This document shows, in pieces, positions 34,288 through 45,581 of a stretch of DNA of 64,000 nucleotides. A program made the position numbers and the translations under genes. The stretch lies in contig JAWKUN010000002.1 of NCBI GenBank assembly GCA_041398565.1, positions 496,001 through 560,000 on the forward strand, in the 5' to 3' direction. The notes beneath the pieces were generated by a model. It was given only the letters and a program-made list of their open reading frames with translations. It was not told the origin of the DNA and made no database searches. The DNA is from DATGPD01 sp041398565 (lineage in GTDB: Bacteria; Planctomycetota; UBA1135; UBA2386). How positions within the stretch are numbered: position 1 is the stretch's first letter; each line of letters begins with the position of its first letter.

Positions 34288-37014
34288 ATGCGGCCGCGCC
34301 CCAGTCCCGACCCGGTGCAAGACACCGCGGAAGGCAAGCGCCTGGCGGACGACGTGCGGCGCGTCGGGAACTGGAAGCGCTGGGGCCCCTACCTCGCCGA
34401 GCGGCAGTGGGCGACGGTGCGCGAGGACTACTCCGCCGACGGCAGCTGTTGGGACTACCTGCCCCACGACCATGCCCGCAGCCGCGCCTACCGCTGGGGC
34501 GAGGACGGCTTGCTCGGGTTCACCGACCGGCAGTGCCGTCTCTGCTTCGCCATCGCCCTGTGGAACGGCGTCGACCCGATCCTCAAGGAACGCCTGTTCG
34601 GCTTGACCGGGACCGAGGGCAACCACGGCGAGGACGTGAAGGAAGCCTACTTCTACCTCGATTCGACGCCGACACACTCCTACTGCCGAGCGCTCTACAA
34701 GTACCCGCAGCGCGCGTTCCCCTACGACGAGCTGGTCAGGGTCAACGCTGCGCGCAGCCGCCACGAGCCCGAGTTCGAACTCGCCGACACCGACATCTTC
34801 GCCGACGGACGCTTCTTCGACGTCGAGGTCGAATACGCCAAGGGTTCGCCCGACGACGTCTTGGTGCGCATCTCGGTGCACAACCGCGGTCCGACGGCCT
34901 GCGACCTGCACGTACTGCCCACCCTGTGGTTCCGCAACACCTGGAGCTGGGGGCGCGAGGGCGAGGGCTACACCGACAAGCCGCGCATCAGCAGGATCGG
35001 CCCCACCTCGCTGCGCACCGCGAGCGAAGCCCTGGAGCCGCATCGCCTCGACTTCGACGCCGCCGACTCGGCGCGCCCGCCGACGCCGCTGTTCTGCGAC
35101 AACGAGACGAACACCGCGCGCCTGTTCGGCAGCGACTCCGGGCCACTCCATCCCAAGGACGCCTTCCACGCCTACGTCGTCCACCAGGACACCGGTGCCG
35201 TCGCCACCGAAGAGGGCACCAAGGCGGCGTTCCACAGCGTGCTGCGCCTCGCTGCAGGTGCGCGGCAGGTGCTGCGGCTGCGCCTGCGGCGCGACGACGT
35301 GGCCACGACCCCGGCGTTCGCCGACTTCGACCGCGTGTTCGCCGAGCGGCGACGCGAGGCCGACGAGTTCTACGCCGCGCTCGCGCCGGCTCGCCTGCCG
35401 GACGACGAGCGTCGCGTGCTGCGGCAGGCCTACGCCGGCATGCTGTGGACCAAGCAATTCTACTACTTCGACGTCGCGACCTGGCTGGAGGGTGACCCGT
35501 CCCAGCCGGCGCCGCCGGCCGCGCGCCGTCTGGGACGCAACCACGAGTGGCGGCACCTCTACAACCGCGATGTGGTGTCGGTGCCGGACGGATGGGAGTA
35601 CCCGTGGTACGCCGCCTGGGACCTGGCGTTCCACACCATCCCGTTCGCGCACCTCGACCCGTGGTTCGCCAAGGGTCAGCTGGTGCTCTTCCTGCGCGAA
35701 TGGTACATGGCGCCGAACGGGCAGCTGCCGGCCTACGAGTTCGCGTTCGGCGACGTCAATCCTCCCGTGCACGCCTGGGCCTGCTGGCGCGTCTACAAGC
35801 TCACCGGGGCGCGCGGTCGGCGCGACCGGACGTTCCTGGCCCGCACCTTCCAGAAGCTGCTCATCAACTTCACCTGGTGGGTCAACCGCAAGGACCCCGA
35901 GGGCGAGCACATCTTCAGCGGCGGCTTCCTCGGCCTCGACAACATCGGCGTGTTCGACCGCAGCCGCCCCCTGCCCGATGGCAGCCGACTCGAGCAAGCC
36001 GACGCCACCGCCTGGATGGCCTTCTTCTGCGCGACCATGCTGTCGATGGCTCTGGAGCTGGCGCACGGCGATCCGGCGTACGAGGACGTCGCGTCCAAGT
36101 TCTTCGAGCACTTCGTCGCCATCACCGAGGCCATGAACACGTTCGGCGGCCGCGGCCTGTGGGACGACGCCGACGGCTTCTACTACGACCAGATCCGATC
36201 GCAGGGGCGCACCACTCCGCTGCGAGTGCGCTCGATGGTGGGACTCATCCCTCTCTTCGCGGTGGAAGTCCTGGAGGAGGACGTGCTCGACGCGTTGCCG
36301 GCCTTCTCGCGGCGCATGCACTGGTTCCTGCGCAACCGCCCGACGTTCGCCGAGCACGTCTCGCGCGCCACGACCGAGGACGGCAAGAGCAGGCACCTCT
36401 TGCTGGCCATTCCCGGCCGCGAACAGCTGACCCGCGTGCTGCAGCGAGTCCTCGACGAGAGCGAGTTCCTGTCGCCGTTCGGCGTGCGATCGCTGTCGAA
36501 GGCGCACGCCACCCACCCCTTCGTCACCGAACTCGACCACGGCCAAGCCGAGGTGGAGTACGTGCCGGGAGAGTCCAACATCGGCATGTTCGGCGGCAAC
36601 TCGAACTGGCGAGGCCCGGTGTGGTTTCCCCTCAACTACCTCCTGATCGAGGCGCTGCAGCGCTACCACCATTTCTACGGCGACACGCTGAAGGTCGAGT
36701 GTCCGGTCGGATCGGGGCGCCTGTGCACGCTGGACGAAGTCGCCCGCGAACTGGCGCGGCGCCTGTGCGCCCTGTTCCTCCCCGACGCCGACGGGGAGAG
36801 ACCCTTCTGCCGAGGCGACCGGCTCTTCGCCGCCGACCCGACGACGCGCGACCTGGTCCTGTTCCACGAGTACTTCGACGGCGAGACCGGGCGCGGCCTC
36901 GGCGCCAGCCACCAGACGGGCTGGACCGGCTTGGTGACTCGCTGCCTCGAGACGCTGGTACGTGGCCGCGACGGCCTGGGCACCCCCCGGCACGGAGGCG
37001 CCGCACCGATGTGA
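34288..37014 (+). CDS. GH63/MGH1-like glucosidase
   Basis: A 908-residue protein of the mannosyl-oligosaccharide-glucosidase-like group often annotated as glucosidase with an MGH1-like domain. The N-terminal beta-rich part has WKRWGPYLAERQWATVREDYS and GTEGNHGEDVKEAYFYLDSTPTHSY; the C-terminal helical barrel has QFYYFDVATWLEGD, NHEWRHLYNRDVVSVPDGWEYPWYAAWDLAF, LPAYEFAFGDVNPPVHAWACW, WRGPVWFPLNYLLIEAL, and ends with LGASHQTGWTGLV. The paired acids expected of inverting GH63 enzymes lie in the YPWYAAWD and HQTGW regions. No signal peptide, so probably cytoplasmic action on a glucoside or storage oligosaccharide. It stands alone, not in the glycogen locus. Confidence 0.83.
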   Translation: MRPRPSPDPVQDTAEGKRLADDVRRVGNWKRWGPYLAERQWATVREDYSADGSCWDYLPHDHARSRAYRWGEDGLLGFTDRQCRLCFAIALWNGVDPILKERLFGLTGTEGNHGEDVKEAYFYLDSTPTHSYCRALYKYPQRAFPYDELVRVNAARSRHEPEFELADTDIFADGRFFDVEVEYAKGSPDDVLVRISVHNRGPTACDLHVLPTLWFRNTWSWGREGEGYTDKPRISRIGPTSLRTASEALEPHRLDFDAADSARPPTPLFCDNETNTARLFGSDSGPLHPKDAFHAYVVHQDTGAVATEEGTKAAFHSVLRLAAGARQVLRLRLRRDDVATTPAFADFDRVFAERRREADEFYAALAPARLPDDERRVLRQAYAGMLWTKQFYYFDVATWLEGDPSQPAPPAARRLGRNHEWRHLYNRDVVSVPDGWEYPWYAAWDLAFHTIPFAHLDPWFAKGQLVLFLREWYMAPNGQLPAYEFAFGDVNPPVHAWACWRVYKLTGARGRRDRTFLARTFQKLLINFTWWVNRKDPEGEHIFSGGFLGLDNIGVFDRSRPLPDGSRLEQADATAWMAFFCATMLSMALELAHGDPAYEDVASKFFEHFVAITEAMNTFGGRGLWDDADGFYYDQIRSQGRTTPLRVRSMVGLIPLFAVEVLEEDVLDALPAFSRRMHWFLRNRPTFAEHVSRATTEDGKSRHLLLAIPGREQLTRVLQRVLDESEFLSPFGVRSLSKAHATHPFVTELDHGQAEVEYVPGESNIGMFGGNSNWRGPVWFPLNYLLIEALQRYHHFYGDTLKVECPVGSGRLCTLDEVARELARRLCALFLPDADGERPFCRGDRLFAADPTTRDLVLFHEYFDGETGRGLGASHQTGWTGLVTRCLETLVRGRDGLGTPRHGGAAPM

Positions 37015-37131
37015 GGCGCCCGCCGCCGGCGCACACGCGCGTCCGCGTCGCTCCCCGTGGCCCTGGGTCCGGACACGATCGGCCGATTGCACCCCGGGGC
37101 GCAGGAGGAAGCGGCCACGAGACCGCGGACA

Positions 37132-37169
37132 CGGCGAGCCCTGCGGCCCGCCCGCCTTGCGGCTCGCCG
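37132..37169 (+). terminator. Possible hairpin terminator after the glucosidase gene
   Basis: CGGCGAGCC / GGCTCGCCG, a perfect 9-bp stem with a 20-nt loop in the 209-base gap before the acyl-activating enzyme. It is 118 bases from the glucosidase stop and has no T-run. Confidence 0.35.
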
Positions 37170-37223
37170 CCGCGAGGCCTAGCCTGACCCGGTCTCGCCT
37201 TTCGGCGACACCGCAGGTTCTCC

Positions 37224-38924
37224 ATGCCTTCGCCCACCCCCCAGCCGAGGGCCTCCTTGCCGTCCACTCCGCACCCCGCCGTTGCCCGCTTGGACCGCCT
37301 GGTCGACGCGGCCGCGTGGGCCGCGCGGGCCGAGGCGGTCAGGCCGTTGGTGCTCGACTTCATCACCCGCGCACGCCGCAGCCGCAAGAGCCTGGCCGTG
37401 CACGACCCCAACCTCGGCGCCGCGACGAGCATGCGCACGCTGATCGGCAGCGTGGCGCTGGCACGCGCGCTGCGCGCCGATTGGCGCGACCAGGCGACCG
37501 TCGGCATCCTGTTGCCACCGTCGCTCGGCGGGGTGCTGGGCAACCTGGCCGCGGCTCTGGCCGGCCGTACCGTCGTCAACCTCAACTACACGTCGGGCAA
37601 AGCCGGCATGAGTGCAGCGGTGCGACAAGCGGGCCTGCGCACGCTGCTCACCAGCAAGGTCTTCGTGCAAAAGGCCGAGCTGGAGCTCCCCGACGGCGTG
37701 CGGCCCATCTGGATCGAAGACGTGCGCGACCGCATCGGCAAGCTGGATCGCGTCCGGGCCGCCCTCGCCGCGGCGTGCATGCCGAAGACCCAGCTCCTGC
37801 GCAGCTGCGGTGCCACGGGCGAGGTGAGCGCCGACGACCCCGTGACGATCATCTTCAGCAGCGGCAGCACCGGCGACCCCAAGGGCGTGCCGCTCTCGCA
37901 CCGCAACATCGCCTGCAACGTCGACGCGGCGGCGCACGTGCTGCCGCTCGACGAGAGCGACCGCATCCTCGGCATCCTGCCGTTGTTCCACGCCTTCGGC
38001 TACATGGTGATGTGGTTCGCGCTCAACCGGCACATGGCGCTGGCCACCTTTCCCAATCCGCGCGATCCGGACGGCATCGCCAAGGCCATGCGCGAAGGCG
38101 GCGCCACCGTGATCATCACCACGCCGACCTTCCTGCAGATGTGGATGCGGCGCTGTGATCCGAAGGACTTCTCCAGTCTGCGCATGGTCATCACCGGCGC
38201 CGAGCGACTGAGCGAGAGCCTCGCCGATGCCTTCGCCGCGCGCTTCGGCGTGCGCCCGCTGGAAGGCTACGGCCTCACCGAGTGCGCCCCGGTGGTTGCA
38301 GTGAGTACGCCGGGCGTGCCCGCACGCGGTATCCCGTCGGGCGCCCGCACCGGCTTCGTCGGCCGGCCGCTGCCGGGGGTGAACATCAAGATCGCCGACC
38401 CCGACACCCTCGACGATCTCCCACCGCACACGCCGGGGGTGATCCTCGTCAAGGGACCCAACGTCATGAGCGGCTACCTCGGCCAACCCGAGTTGACTCG
38501 CGCCGCGTTCAAGGCCGGCTACTACGTCACCGGCGACATCGGCTGCCTGGATCCCGACGGCCTGCTCAAGATCAGCGACCGCCTGGCTCGCTTCGCCAAG
38601 ATCGGCGGCGAGATGGTTCCGCACGGCAGGATCGAGGACGCCCTGCACTCGGCAGCGGGAGTCGAGGCCGGCGCCTTCGCGGTGACCTCGGTCCCGTGCC
38701 CGAAGAAGTCGGAGCAGCTCGTCGTCCTGCACACCCTGCCGCCCGAGCGGATTGCCGGGGTGTTGGCGAAGCTGCCGCAGCTGGGCCTGCCGAACCTGTG
38801 GATCCCGAGCGAGCGCAACTTCGTTCGCGTGGGCGAGCTGCCCGTGCTCGGCAGCGGCAAGCTCGATCTGCGCGCCGTGCGCCAGCGCGCCCAAGAAGCG
38901 GTTGCCAGCAGGGTCTCCGTCTGA
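37224..38924 (+). CDS. AMP-forming acyl-CoA/acyl-ACP synthetase, Aas-type
   Basis: A 566-residue ANL-superfamily enzyme. Motifs: IIFSSGSTGDPKGVPLSHRN (P-loop, A3), EGYGLTECAPVVAVSTP (A5), GYYVTGDIGCLDPDGLLKISDR (A7-A8), FAKIGGEMVPHGRIEDAL (A8 hinge) and LPVLGSGKLDLRAVR with the A10 lysine. The KIGGEMVPH hinge and TECAPVV motif place it with the acyl-ACP synthetase half of Aas-like proteins, without the acyltransferase half. It activates a fatty acid or similar carboxylate with ATP, perhaps for membrane-lipid recycling. A 17-bp tandem duplication covers its stop codon. Confidence 0.82.
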   Translation: MPSPTPQPRASLPSTPHPAVARLDRLVDAAAWAARAEAVRPLVLDFITRARRSRKSLAVHDPNLGAATSMRTLIGSVALARALRADWRDQATVGILLPPSLGGVLGNLAAALAGRTVVNLNYTSGKAGMSAAVRQAGLRTLLTSKVFVQKAELELPDGVRPIWIEDVRDRIGKLDRVRAALAAACMPKTQLLRSCGATGEVSADDPVTIIFSSGSTGDPKGVPLSHRNIACNVDAAAHVLPLDESDRILGILPLFHAFGYMVMWFALNRHMALATFPNPRDPDGIAKAMREGGATVIITTPTFLQMWMRRCDPKDFSSLRMVITGAERLSESLADAFAARFGVRPLEGYGLTECAPVVAVSTPGVPARGIPSGARTGFVGRPLPGVNIKIADPDTLDDLPPHTPGVILVKGPNVMSGYLGQPELTRAAFKAGYYVTGDIGCLDPDGLLKISDRLARFAKIGGEMVPHGRIEDALHSAAGVEAGAFAVTSVPCPKKSEQLVVLHTLPPERIAGVLAKLPQLGLPNLWIPSERNFVRVGELPVLGSGKLDLRAVRQRAQEAVASRVSV

Positions 38925-38940
38925 GCAGGGTTTCCGTCTG
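38907..38940 (+). repeat. 17-bp tandem duplication across a stop codon
   Basis: AGCAGGGTCTCCGTCTG is followed at once by a copy with one change (AGCAGGGTTTCCGTCTG). The stop TGA (38922-38924) straddles the junction, so the second unit lies outside the gene. Confidence 0.85.
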
Positions 38941-39003
38941 AAGCGCCACGGCTGGCGGCGTCCGGACGCGCCAGCGCAGCCGCTCTTCGAGAACGACAAG
39001 CTG

Positions 39004-39192
39004 CTCAGCGCGGCCGGCGGCCGCAACCCAAAGGGTTGATGTCGGCGCAGCGCCGACCAGAGGGGGCCGCCGGCGCTGTTGTTGCTTGGAGCTTCCAGGG
39101 CTGCTCGGGCGTGGCCTGGTCAGCTCTGTGGCAACGGAACAACACGGCCGAATTCGCGCCCGCCGCTTCGATTCGCAGCCCTTGCAGCTCAG
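39004..39192 (-). repeat. Dispersed ~189-nt repeat, copy C (inverted)
   Basis: A 189-nt copy in reverse orientation, bounded by CTCAG (the complement of CTGAG) at 39004-39008 and 39188-39192. It fills most of the 306-base gap upstream of the sulfatase gene, 39 bases before its start, and pairs in inverted orientation with copy D at the other end of that gene. The three-hairpin end points away from the sulfatase gene. Confidence 0.92.
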
Positions 39193-39218
39193 GGAGCTGC
39201 ACGGTCGTCGCCGCCGAC

Positions 39219-39224
39219 TATCCT
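39219..39224 (+). promoter_or_regulatory. Possible -10 element (TATCCT) of a leaderless transcript
   Basis: TATCCT ends 6 bases before ATG 39231. It lies just outside repeat copy C, so the repeat would be directly upstream of the promoter core. Confidence 0.45.
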
Positions 39225-39230
39225 GCGCGC

Positions 39231-41285
39231 ATGCTCCGTTCCGCGGCTGCCCTCGCTCTCCTCGGCCACTTCGCCGCTCTCGGCCTCGCCCAGGACGACG
39301 CCTCCCGGCGCCTCTCGGGTTCCCGCCCCAACATCCTCTTCGTGTTCAGCGACGACCACGCTGCGCACGCCATCAGCGCCTACGGGTCGAAGATCAACAC
39401 GACTCCGAACATCGACCGACTGGCGCGGGGTGGCGTGCTGTTCCGCAACAACTTCTGCGGCAATTCCATCTGCGGACCATCGCGCGCCACGATCCTCACC
39501 GGCAAGCACAGCCACGCCAATGGCTTCATGCGCAACGGCAACGAGTTCGACGGTGCGCAGGCGACCTTTCCCAAGCTGCTGCAAGCCACCGGCTACCAGA
39601 CGGTGATGCTCGGCAAGTGGCACCTCGGTTCCGACCCGACCGGCTTCGACCGCTGGATGGTCCTGCCCGGACAGGGCAACTACTACAACCCCGACTTCCT
39701 GACTGCCGAAGGGCGCGTCCGCCTACCCGGTCACGTCACCGAGATCACGACGCAGTTGGCGATCGACTGGCTCGAGAAAGAGCGTGATCCCCAGCGGCCC
39801 TTCCTGCTCATGTGCCAACACAAGGCGCCCCACCGATCGTGGATGCCGGCGCCGGCCGAGCTGGCTCTCTACCGGGACGTCGACATCCCCGAACCCGACA
39901 CGCTGTTCGACGACTACGACGGTCGCGCCGAGCCGGCCCGCCACCAGGAGATGGAGATCGACCGGCACATGTACCTGCACTACGACCTGAAGATCGAGCC
40001 GAACGAAGCCGAACGAGCGCAGCTGCAGGACCCGGATACATGGTGGGAAGGACCGCTCGCGCGCATGACGGCGGAGCAGCGGGTCGCCTGGGACGCCGCC
40101 TTCGCCGCCGAGAACGCTGCCTTCCGGCGCGAGCCGCCCACCGGCAAGGCCCTCGTCCGTTGGAAGTACCAGCGCTACATCAAGAACTACCTGCGTTGCG
40201 TCGCGGGCGTCGACCGCAGCGTGGGACGTCTCCTCGATTGGCTCGACGCGCACCCCGACGTCAAGGCCAACACGGTCGTGGTCTACTCGTCCGACCAGGG
40301 CTTCTACCTCGGCGACAACGGCTGGTACGACAAGCGGTGGATGTACGAGCCCAGCTTCCGCATGCCGCTGTTGGTGGCGTGGCCGGAGCACATCGCCCCC
40401 GACCGGGAGGTGACGCAGCTCGCGCAGAACATCGACTTCGCGCCGACGTTCCTCGATCTGGCGGGTGTGCAAGTCCCTGCGGACATGCACGGGGTGAGTC
40501 TGGTCCCGTTGCTCGAGGGTGGTTCCACCGCCGGCTGGCGCGGTGGCTTGTACTACCACTACTACGAGTCTCAGGCGACGCACATGGTGGCAGCCCACTA
40601 CGGCGTGCGCACGGAGCGGTACAAGCTCATCCACTACTACGAGCCGCAGTGGAACGCGTGGGAGATGTTCGACCTGCTGACCGATCCTCTGGAACGGCAC
40701 AACATCGCCGACGCCGCCGCCCACCGGGAAGTGCGCACGAACCTGGAGCACGTACTCGACGACCTCCGGCGCACCTACGACGACGACACCGGGCAGGTCG
40801 GCGGCGGCGCCTTCCCGATCACCGCGGGCATCGCCCGCGCCTTGCCCGAGGAAGAGGGTTGGCGCGTCTGGGCCAACACCGCCGGTGGTTACCTCCTGCA
40901 GTCTGGTGAGCGACGCGGCACGACCACGTTCTCGACCACCTTGAAGCCGCTGCCGGGCAGACCGCAACGAAACGGCTACCTGGTGTTCGCCGGCAGCGAT
41001 CCCCGCCACGCGCAGTTGCGCGCCGGCATCGAGTTCGGTGCGCATCGACTGACGATCGCCGGCCCGGGCGATCGACGCCCACGCGCGGCCGTCGCGCTCG
41101 ACTTGCCTCAGGACGAGGCTGTCGAGCTGACGGTGACCGTCGACCTCGCCCGCCACAAGGTCACCGCTCGTGCGCGCGGCCGCGAGGTCGAGGCCGACGT
41201 GCCGACCGAATGGCAGCAGCTCAGTGCCTGGGGGTTCGGCGCCAGCAACGCCGAGACCTTGTTCGGCGCGCTGGCCACGCGCTGA
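39231..41285 (+). CDS. Secreted Cys-type sulfatase (arylsulfatase family S1)
   Basis: A 684-residue exported enzyme with signal peptide MLRSAAALALLGHFAALGLAQ. The metal/active-site block NILFVFSDDHAAH, the sulfatase signature SICGPSRATILTGK with the Cys (about residue 81) that must be converted to formylglycine, LGKWHLG, QHKAPHRSW and YSSDQGFYLGDNGWYDKRWMYEPSFRMPL are all present. The last ~130 residues after TDPLERHNIAD form an extra beta-rich domain. It removes sulfate from a sulfated glycan or ester in the periplasm. No formylglycine-generating enzyme is in the window. Its TGA is inside the CTGAG that begins repeat copy D. Confidence 0.92.
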   Translation: MLRSAAALALLGHFAALGLAQDDASRRLSGSRPNILFVFSDDHAAHAISAYGSKINTTPNIDRLARGGVLFRNNFCGNSICGPSRATILTGKHSHANGFMRNGNEFDGAQATFPKLLQATGYQTVMLGKWHLGSDPTGFDRWMVLPGQGNYYNPDFLTAEGRVRLPGHVTEITTQLAIDWLEKERDPQRPFLLMCQHKAPHRSWMPAPAELALYRDVDIPEPDTLFDDYDGRAEPARHQEMEIDRHMYLHYDLKIEPNEAERAQLQDPDTWWEGPLARMTAEQRVAWDAAFAAENAAFRREPPTGKALVRWKYQRYIKNYLRCVAGVDRSVGRLLDWLDAHPDVKANTVVVYSSDQGFYLGDNGWYDKRWMYEPSFRMPLLVAWPEHIAPDREVTQLAQNIDFAPTFLDLAGVQVPADMHGVSLVPLLEGGSTAGWRGGLYYHYYESQATHMVAAHYGVRTERYKLIHYYEPQWNAWEMFDLLTDPLERHNIADAAAHREVRTNLEHVLDDLRRTYDDDTGQVGGGAFPITAGIARALPEEEGWRVWANTAGGYLLQSGERRGTTTFSTTLKPLPGRPQRNGYLVFAGSDPRHAQLRAGIEFGAHRLTIAGPGDRRPRAAVALDLPQDEAVELTVTVDLARHKVTARARGREVEADVPTEWQQLSAWGFGASNAETLFGALATR

Positions 41286-41470
41286 GCTGCAAGGGCTGCG
41301 AATCGTCGCGTCGGGCGCGAATTCGGCCGTGTTGTTCCGTTGCCACAGAGCTGACCACGCCACGCCCGAGCAGCCCTGGAAGCTCCAAGCAACAACGGCG
41401 CCGGCGGCCCCCTCTGGTCGGCGCTGCGCCGACATCAACCCTTTGGGTTGCGGCCGCCGGCCGCGCTGAG
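41282..41470 (+). repeat. Dispersed ~189-nt repeat, copy D
   Basis: A 189-nt copy bounded by CTGAG at 41282-41286 and 41466-41470. The first CTGAG supplies the stop codon of the sulfatase gene, so the element sits in its 3' untranslated region and would be transcribed with it. All three right-end stems are intact. Confidence 0.92.
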
Positions 41471-41543
41471 TCGGTGGCCGCCAAGACATCCTGCTGGCCG
41501 CAACCTGCCCTTCGCAGCACACGCGACCCATCGGGCCGAGTGC

Positions 41544-43517
<1,974 letters not shown>

Positions 43518-43615
43518 GGTGGTGGGCGGAGGCTGCAGTGGCCGACGTGCGCAGGCGGACCTCGTCGTCGGATCCACCCCGAAAACACCCCGAGGGCGTA
43601 GGCGTTTTCTCAACC

Positions 43616-43621
43616 GAGGTG
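43616..43621 (+). promoter_or_regulatory. Shine-Dalgarno of the response regulator gene
   Basis: GAGGTG ends 4 bases before ATG 43626 and supports that start. Confidence 0.6.
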
Positions 43622-43625
43622 CCCC

Positions 43626-44291
43626 ATGGTCGAAGTCGCGCACAAGATCTCCATTCTCCTCGTGGACGACGAAGCACTGGTTCGCGCCGGGATGCGCGCC
43701 CTGTTGGAACAGACCGAGAGCTTCTCGGTGGTCGGCGAGAGCAGCGATGCCCGCGATGCGATCGAACGCTGCCAGGCGTTGCAGCCCGACGTGGTCATCC
43801 TCGACATCAAGATGCCAGGCCTGTCCGGCCTCGACGCGGTGGCGCCGATCAAGAAGGTCTCGCCCAACACGCGCGTGCTGGTCGCATCGCAGCACGAGAG
43901 CCGCGACTTCGTGTTCCAGGCGCTGCGTGCGGGCGCGGACGGCTACATCTGCAAGGCATCCGATCCACGCGAGCTCGGGCCGGCCATCGAGGCGATCGAA
44001 CGCGGTGAGCTGTTCGTGACACCGCGGGTGGCCGCGACCTTCCTCGGCGGCACGCGGCCCGACAGCGGAGTCGAGCCGGTGAGCCACGCGCTGGCCGAGT
44101 TGACGGCGCGCGAGCGCGAGGTGTTCCAGCTGATCGCGGTCGGCAAGGCCAACAAGGACATCGCCAGCGTGCTCGGTATCTCGCTCGGGACCGTCAAGAA
44201 GCACCGCGAGAACCTGCAGCGCAAGCTCGACGTGCACTCCGCCGCCGAGATCGCGCGCATGGCGATCCGCGAGGGCCTGCTGACGCCCTGA
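43626..44291 (+). CDS. NarL/FixJ-type response regulator
   Basis: A 221-residue protein with an N-terminal receiver domain (ILLVDDEALVRAGMRALL; VVILDIKMPGLSG with the phosphoacceptor Asp; VASQHES; GYICKAS with the conserved Lys) and a C-terminal LuxR-type helix-turn-helix (LTAREREVFQLIAVGKANKDIASVLGISLGTVKKHRENLQRKLDV). It binds DNA when phosphorylated. The divergent hybrid kinase at 43517 is the likely partner, sharing a 108-base promoter region. Its 3' end converges with glgC. Confidence 0.92.
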   Translation: MVEVAHKISILLVDDEALVRAGMRALLEQTESFSVVGESSDARDAIERCQALQPDVVILDIKMPGLSGLDAVAPIKKVSPNTRVLVASQHESRDFVFQALRAGADGYICKASDPRELGPAIEAIERGELFVTPRVAATFLGGTRPDSGVEPVSHALAELTAREREVFQLIAVGKANKDIASVLGISLGTVKKHRENLQRKLDVHSAAEIARMAIREGLLTP

Positions 44292-44342
44292 TTCGGCCGC
44301 CGGTCGGTGGGCGCGCAACCGCCCGTCGATGTTCGACCTGGC

Positions 44343-45581
44343 CTATCGGCCGGCGGCGAAGTCGTAGGCTCGCGGTACGACGACGATCCCCGAATCGGTG
44401 ACGGTGAAGCGCTGCCGATCCGCCTCCAGGTCGTGGCCCAAGACGGTGCCGTCGGGCACGACCGTCCACTTGTCGACGATCGTGCGCTTGAGCTTGCAGT
44501 TGCGGCCGACGCGCGCGCCACGGAACAGGATCGACTCCTCGAGTTCCGACCCTTCGCCGACCTGGGCGATGTTGGAGAGCAGCGAACGTCGTAGCTTGGC
44601 GCCCGTCACCACGGTGCCCGGGCACAACAACGAGTCGACCACTTCGACCGCGCCGCCGGCACGTCCCGACGCCACCTTCGCCGGCGGATCGTTGTGCCAC
44701 AGGGTGTAGATCGGCCACTTCCGGTCGTGCAGGTTGATCTCCGGCGCCTCGCTGCACAGCCCCATGTTGGCGTCGTAGTAGGCGTCGATGGTGCCGACGT
44801 CGCGCCAGTACGGCGTCTCGTCGCCCTCGGTGTCGACGAAGCGGTGGGCCTGCACGTGGGTCTCACCGATCATCTTGGTGATGATGTCCTTGCCGAAGTC
44901 GTGGCTGCTGCTGTCGCCGAGTTCGGCGTCCTCGCGCAGGCGCCGCACGAGCTCGTCGGTCTTGAACACGTAGATGCCCATCGAGCCGAGGCACCAGCCG
45001 GCCCGGTCCGGCAACTCCTTGCCTGCCGCCGGCTTCTCCGCGAACGAGCGAACGCGCCCGCGCTCGTCGCACTCGAGGATGCCGAAGCGTCGGCTCTCCT
45101 CGACCGGCACCGGCACCGCGCCGATGGTGATCGCGGCGTCGTTCATCAGGTGCTCGAGGATCATGTGCCCGTAGTTCATCTTGTAGATGTGGTCGCCCGA
45201 GAGGATCAGCACGTTCTCGGGCCGGGCGACTTCGATCTCCTCCAGGTTCTGGAAGATGGCGTCGGCGGTGCCCTTGTACCAACGCTGGGTCGGGTGGTAG
45301 TGCGGCGGGCGCGCGGTGATGAACTGCTCGAGACGGCGTGGCAGGAAGTTCCAGCCGAAGCGCAGGTGTTCTTCGAGCGATCGCGCTTGGTACTGGGTCA
45401 GCACGTAGATGCGCCGCAGCCCCGAGTGGATGCAGTTGCTGAGCGTGAAGTCGATGATGCGATAGCAGCCGCCGAACGGAACGGCGGGTTTGGCGCGCGG
45501 CTTGGTGAGCGGTTGCAGTCGGTCGCCTTGACCGCCAGCGAGGATGAAGACGAGGGTTTGCTGCAGATCGCGGGTCAGCAT
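44343..45581 (-). CDS. glgC: Glucose-1-phosphate adenylyltransferase (ADP-glucose pyrophosphorylase)
   Basis: A 412-residue protein of normal GlgC length that makes ADP-glucose from ATP and glucose-1-phosphate. Motifs: LAGGQGDRLQPLTKPRAKPAVPFGG (nucleotide site), RIIDFTLSNCIHSG, WYKGTADAIFQN, LILSGDHIYKMNY, FAEKP, YWRDVGTIDAYYDANM, then a left-handed beta-helix domain with SLLCPGTVV and SILFRGARVGRNCKLKRTIVDK. ATG 45581 is chosen; the open frame continues upstream without conservation. It is divergent from the debranching-enzyme gene, and the two probably share regulation. Confidence 0.95.
   Translation of the reverse strand: MLTRDLQQTLVFILAGGQGDRLQPLTKPRAKPAVPFGGCYRIIDFTLSNCIHSGLRRIYVLTQYQARSLEEHLRFGWNFLPRRLEQFITARPPHYHPTQRWYKGTADAIFQNLEEIEVARPENVLILSGDHIYKMNYGHMILEHLMNDAAITIGAVPVPVEESRRFGILECDERGRVRSFAEKPAAGKELPDRAGWCLGSMGIYVFKTDELVRRLREDAELGDSSSHDFGKDIITKMIGETHVQAHRFVDTEGDETPYWRDVGTIDAYYDANMGLCSEAPEINLHDRKWPIYTLWHNDPPAKVASGRAGGAVEVVDSLLCPGTVVTGAKLRRSLLSNIAQVGEGSELEESILFRGARVGRNCKLKRTIVDKWTVVPDGTVLGHDLEADRQRFTVTDSGIVVVPRAYDFAAGR

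Noticed and set aside
33838..37092. 1084-codon open frame on the minus strand
   Set aside because: Antisense to the glucosidase gene, which has clear family motifs.
34235..39210. Shared 15-mer GCTGCACGGTCGTCG before two genes with TATCCT promoters
   Set aside because: Distance to the -10 differs (26 versus 8 bases), and a 15-base match is expected by chance in GC-rich DNA of this length.
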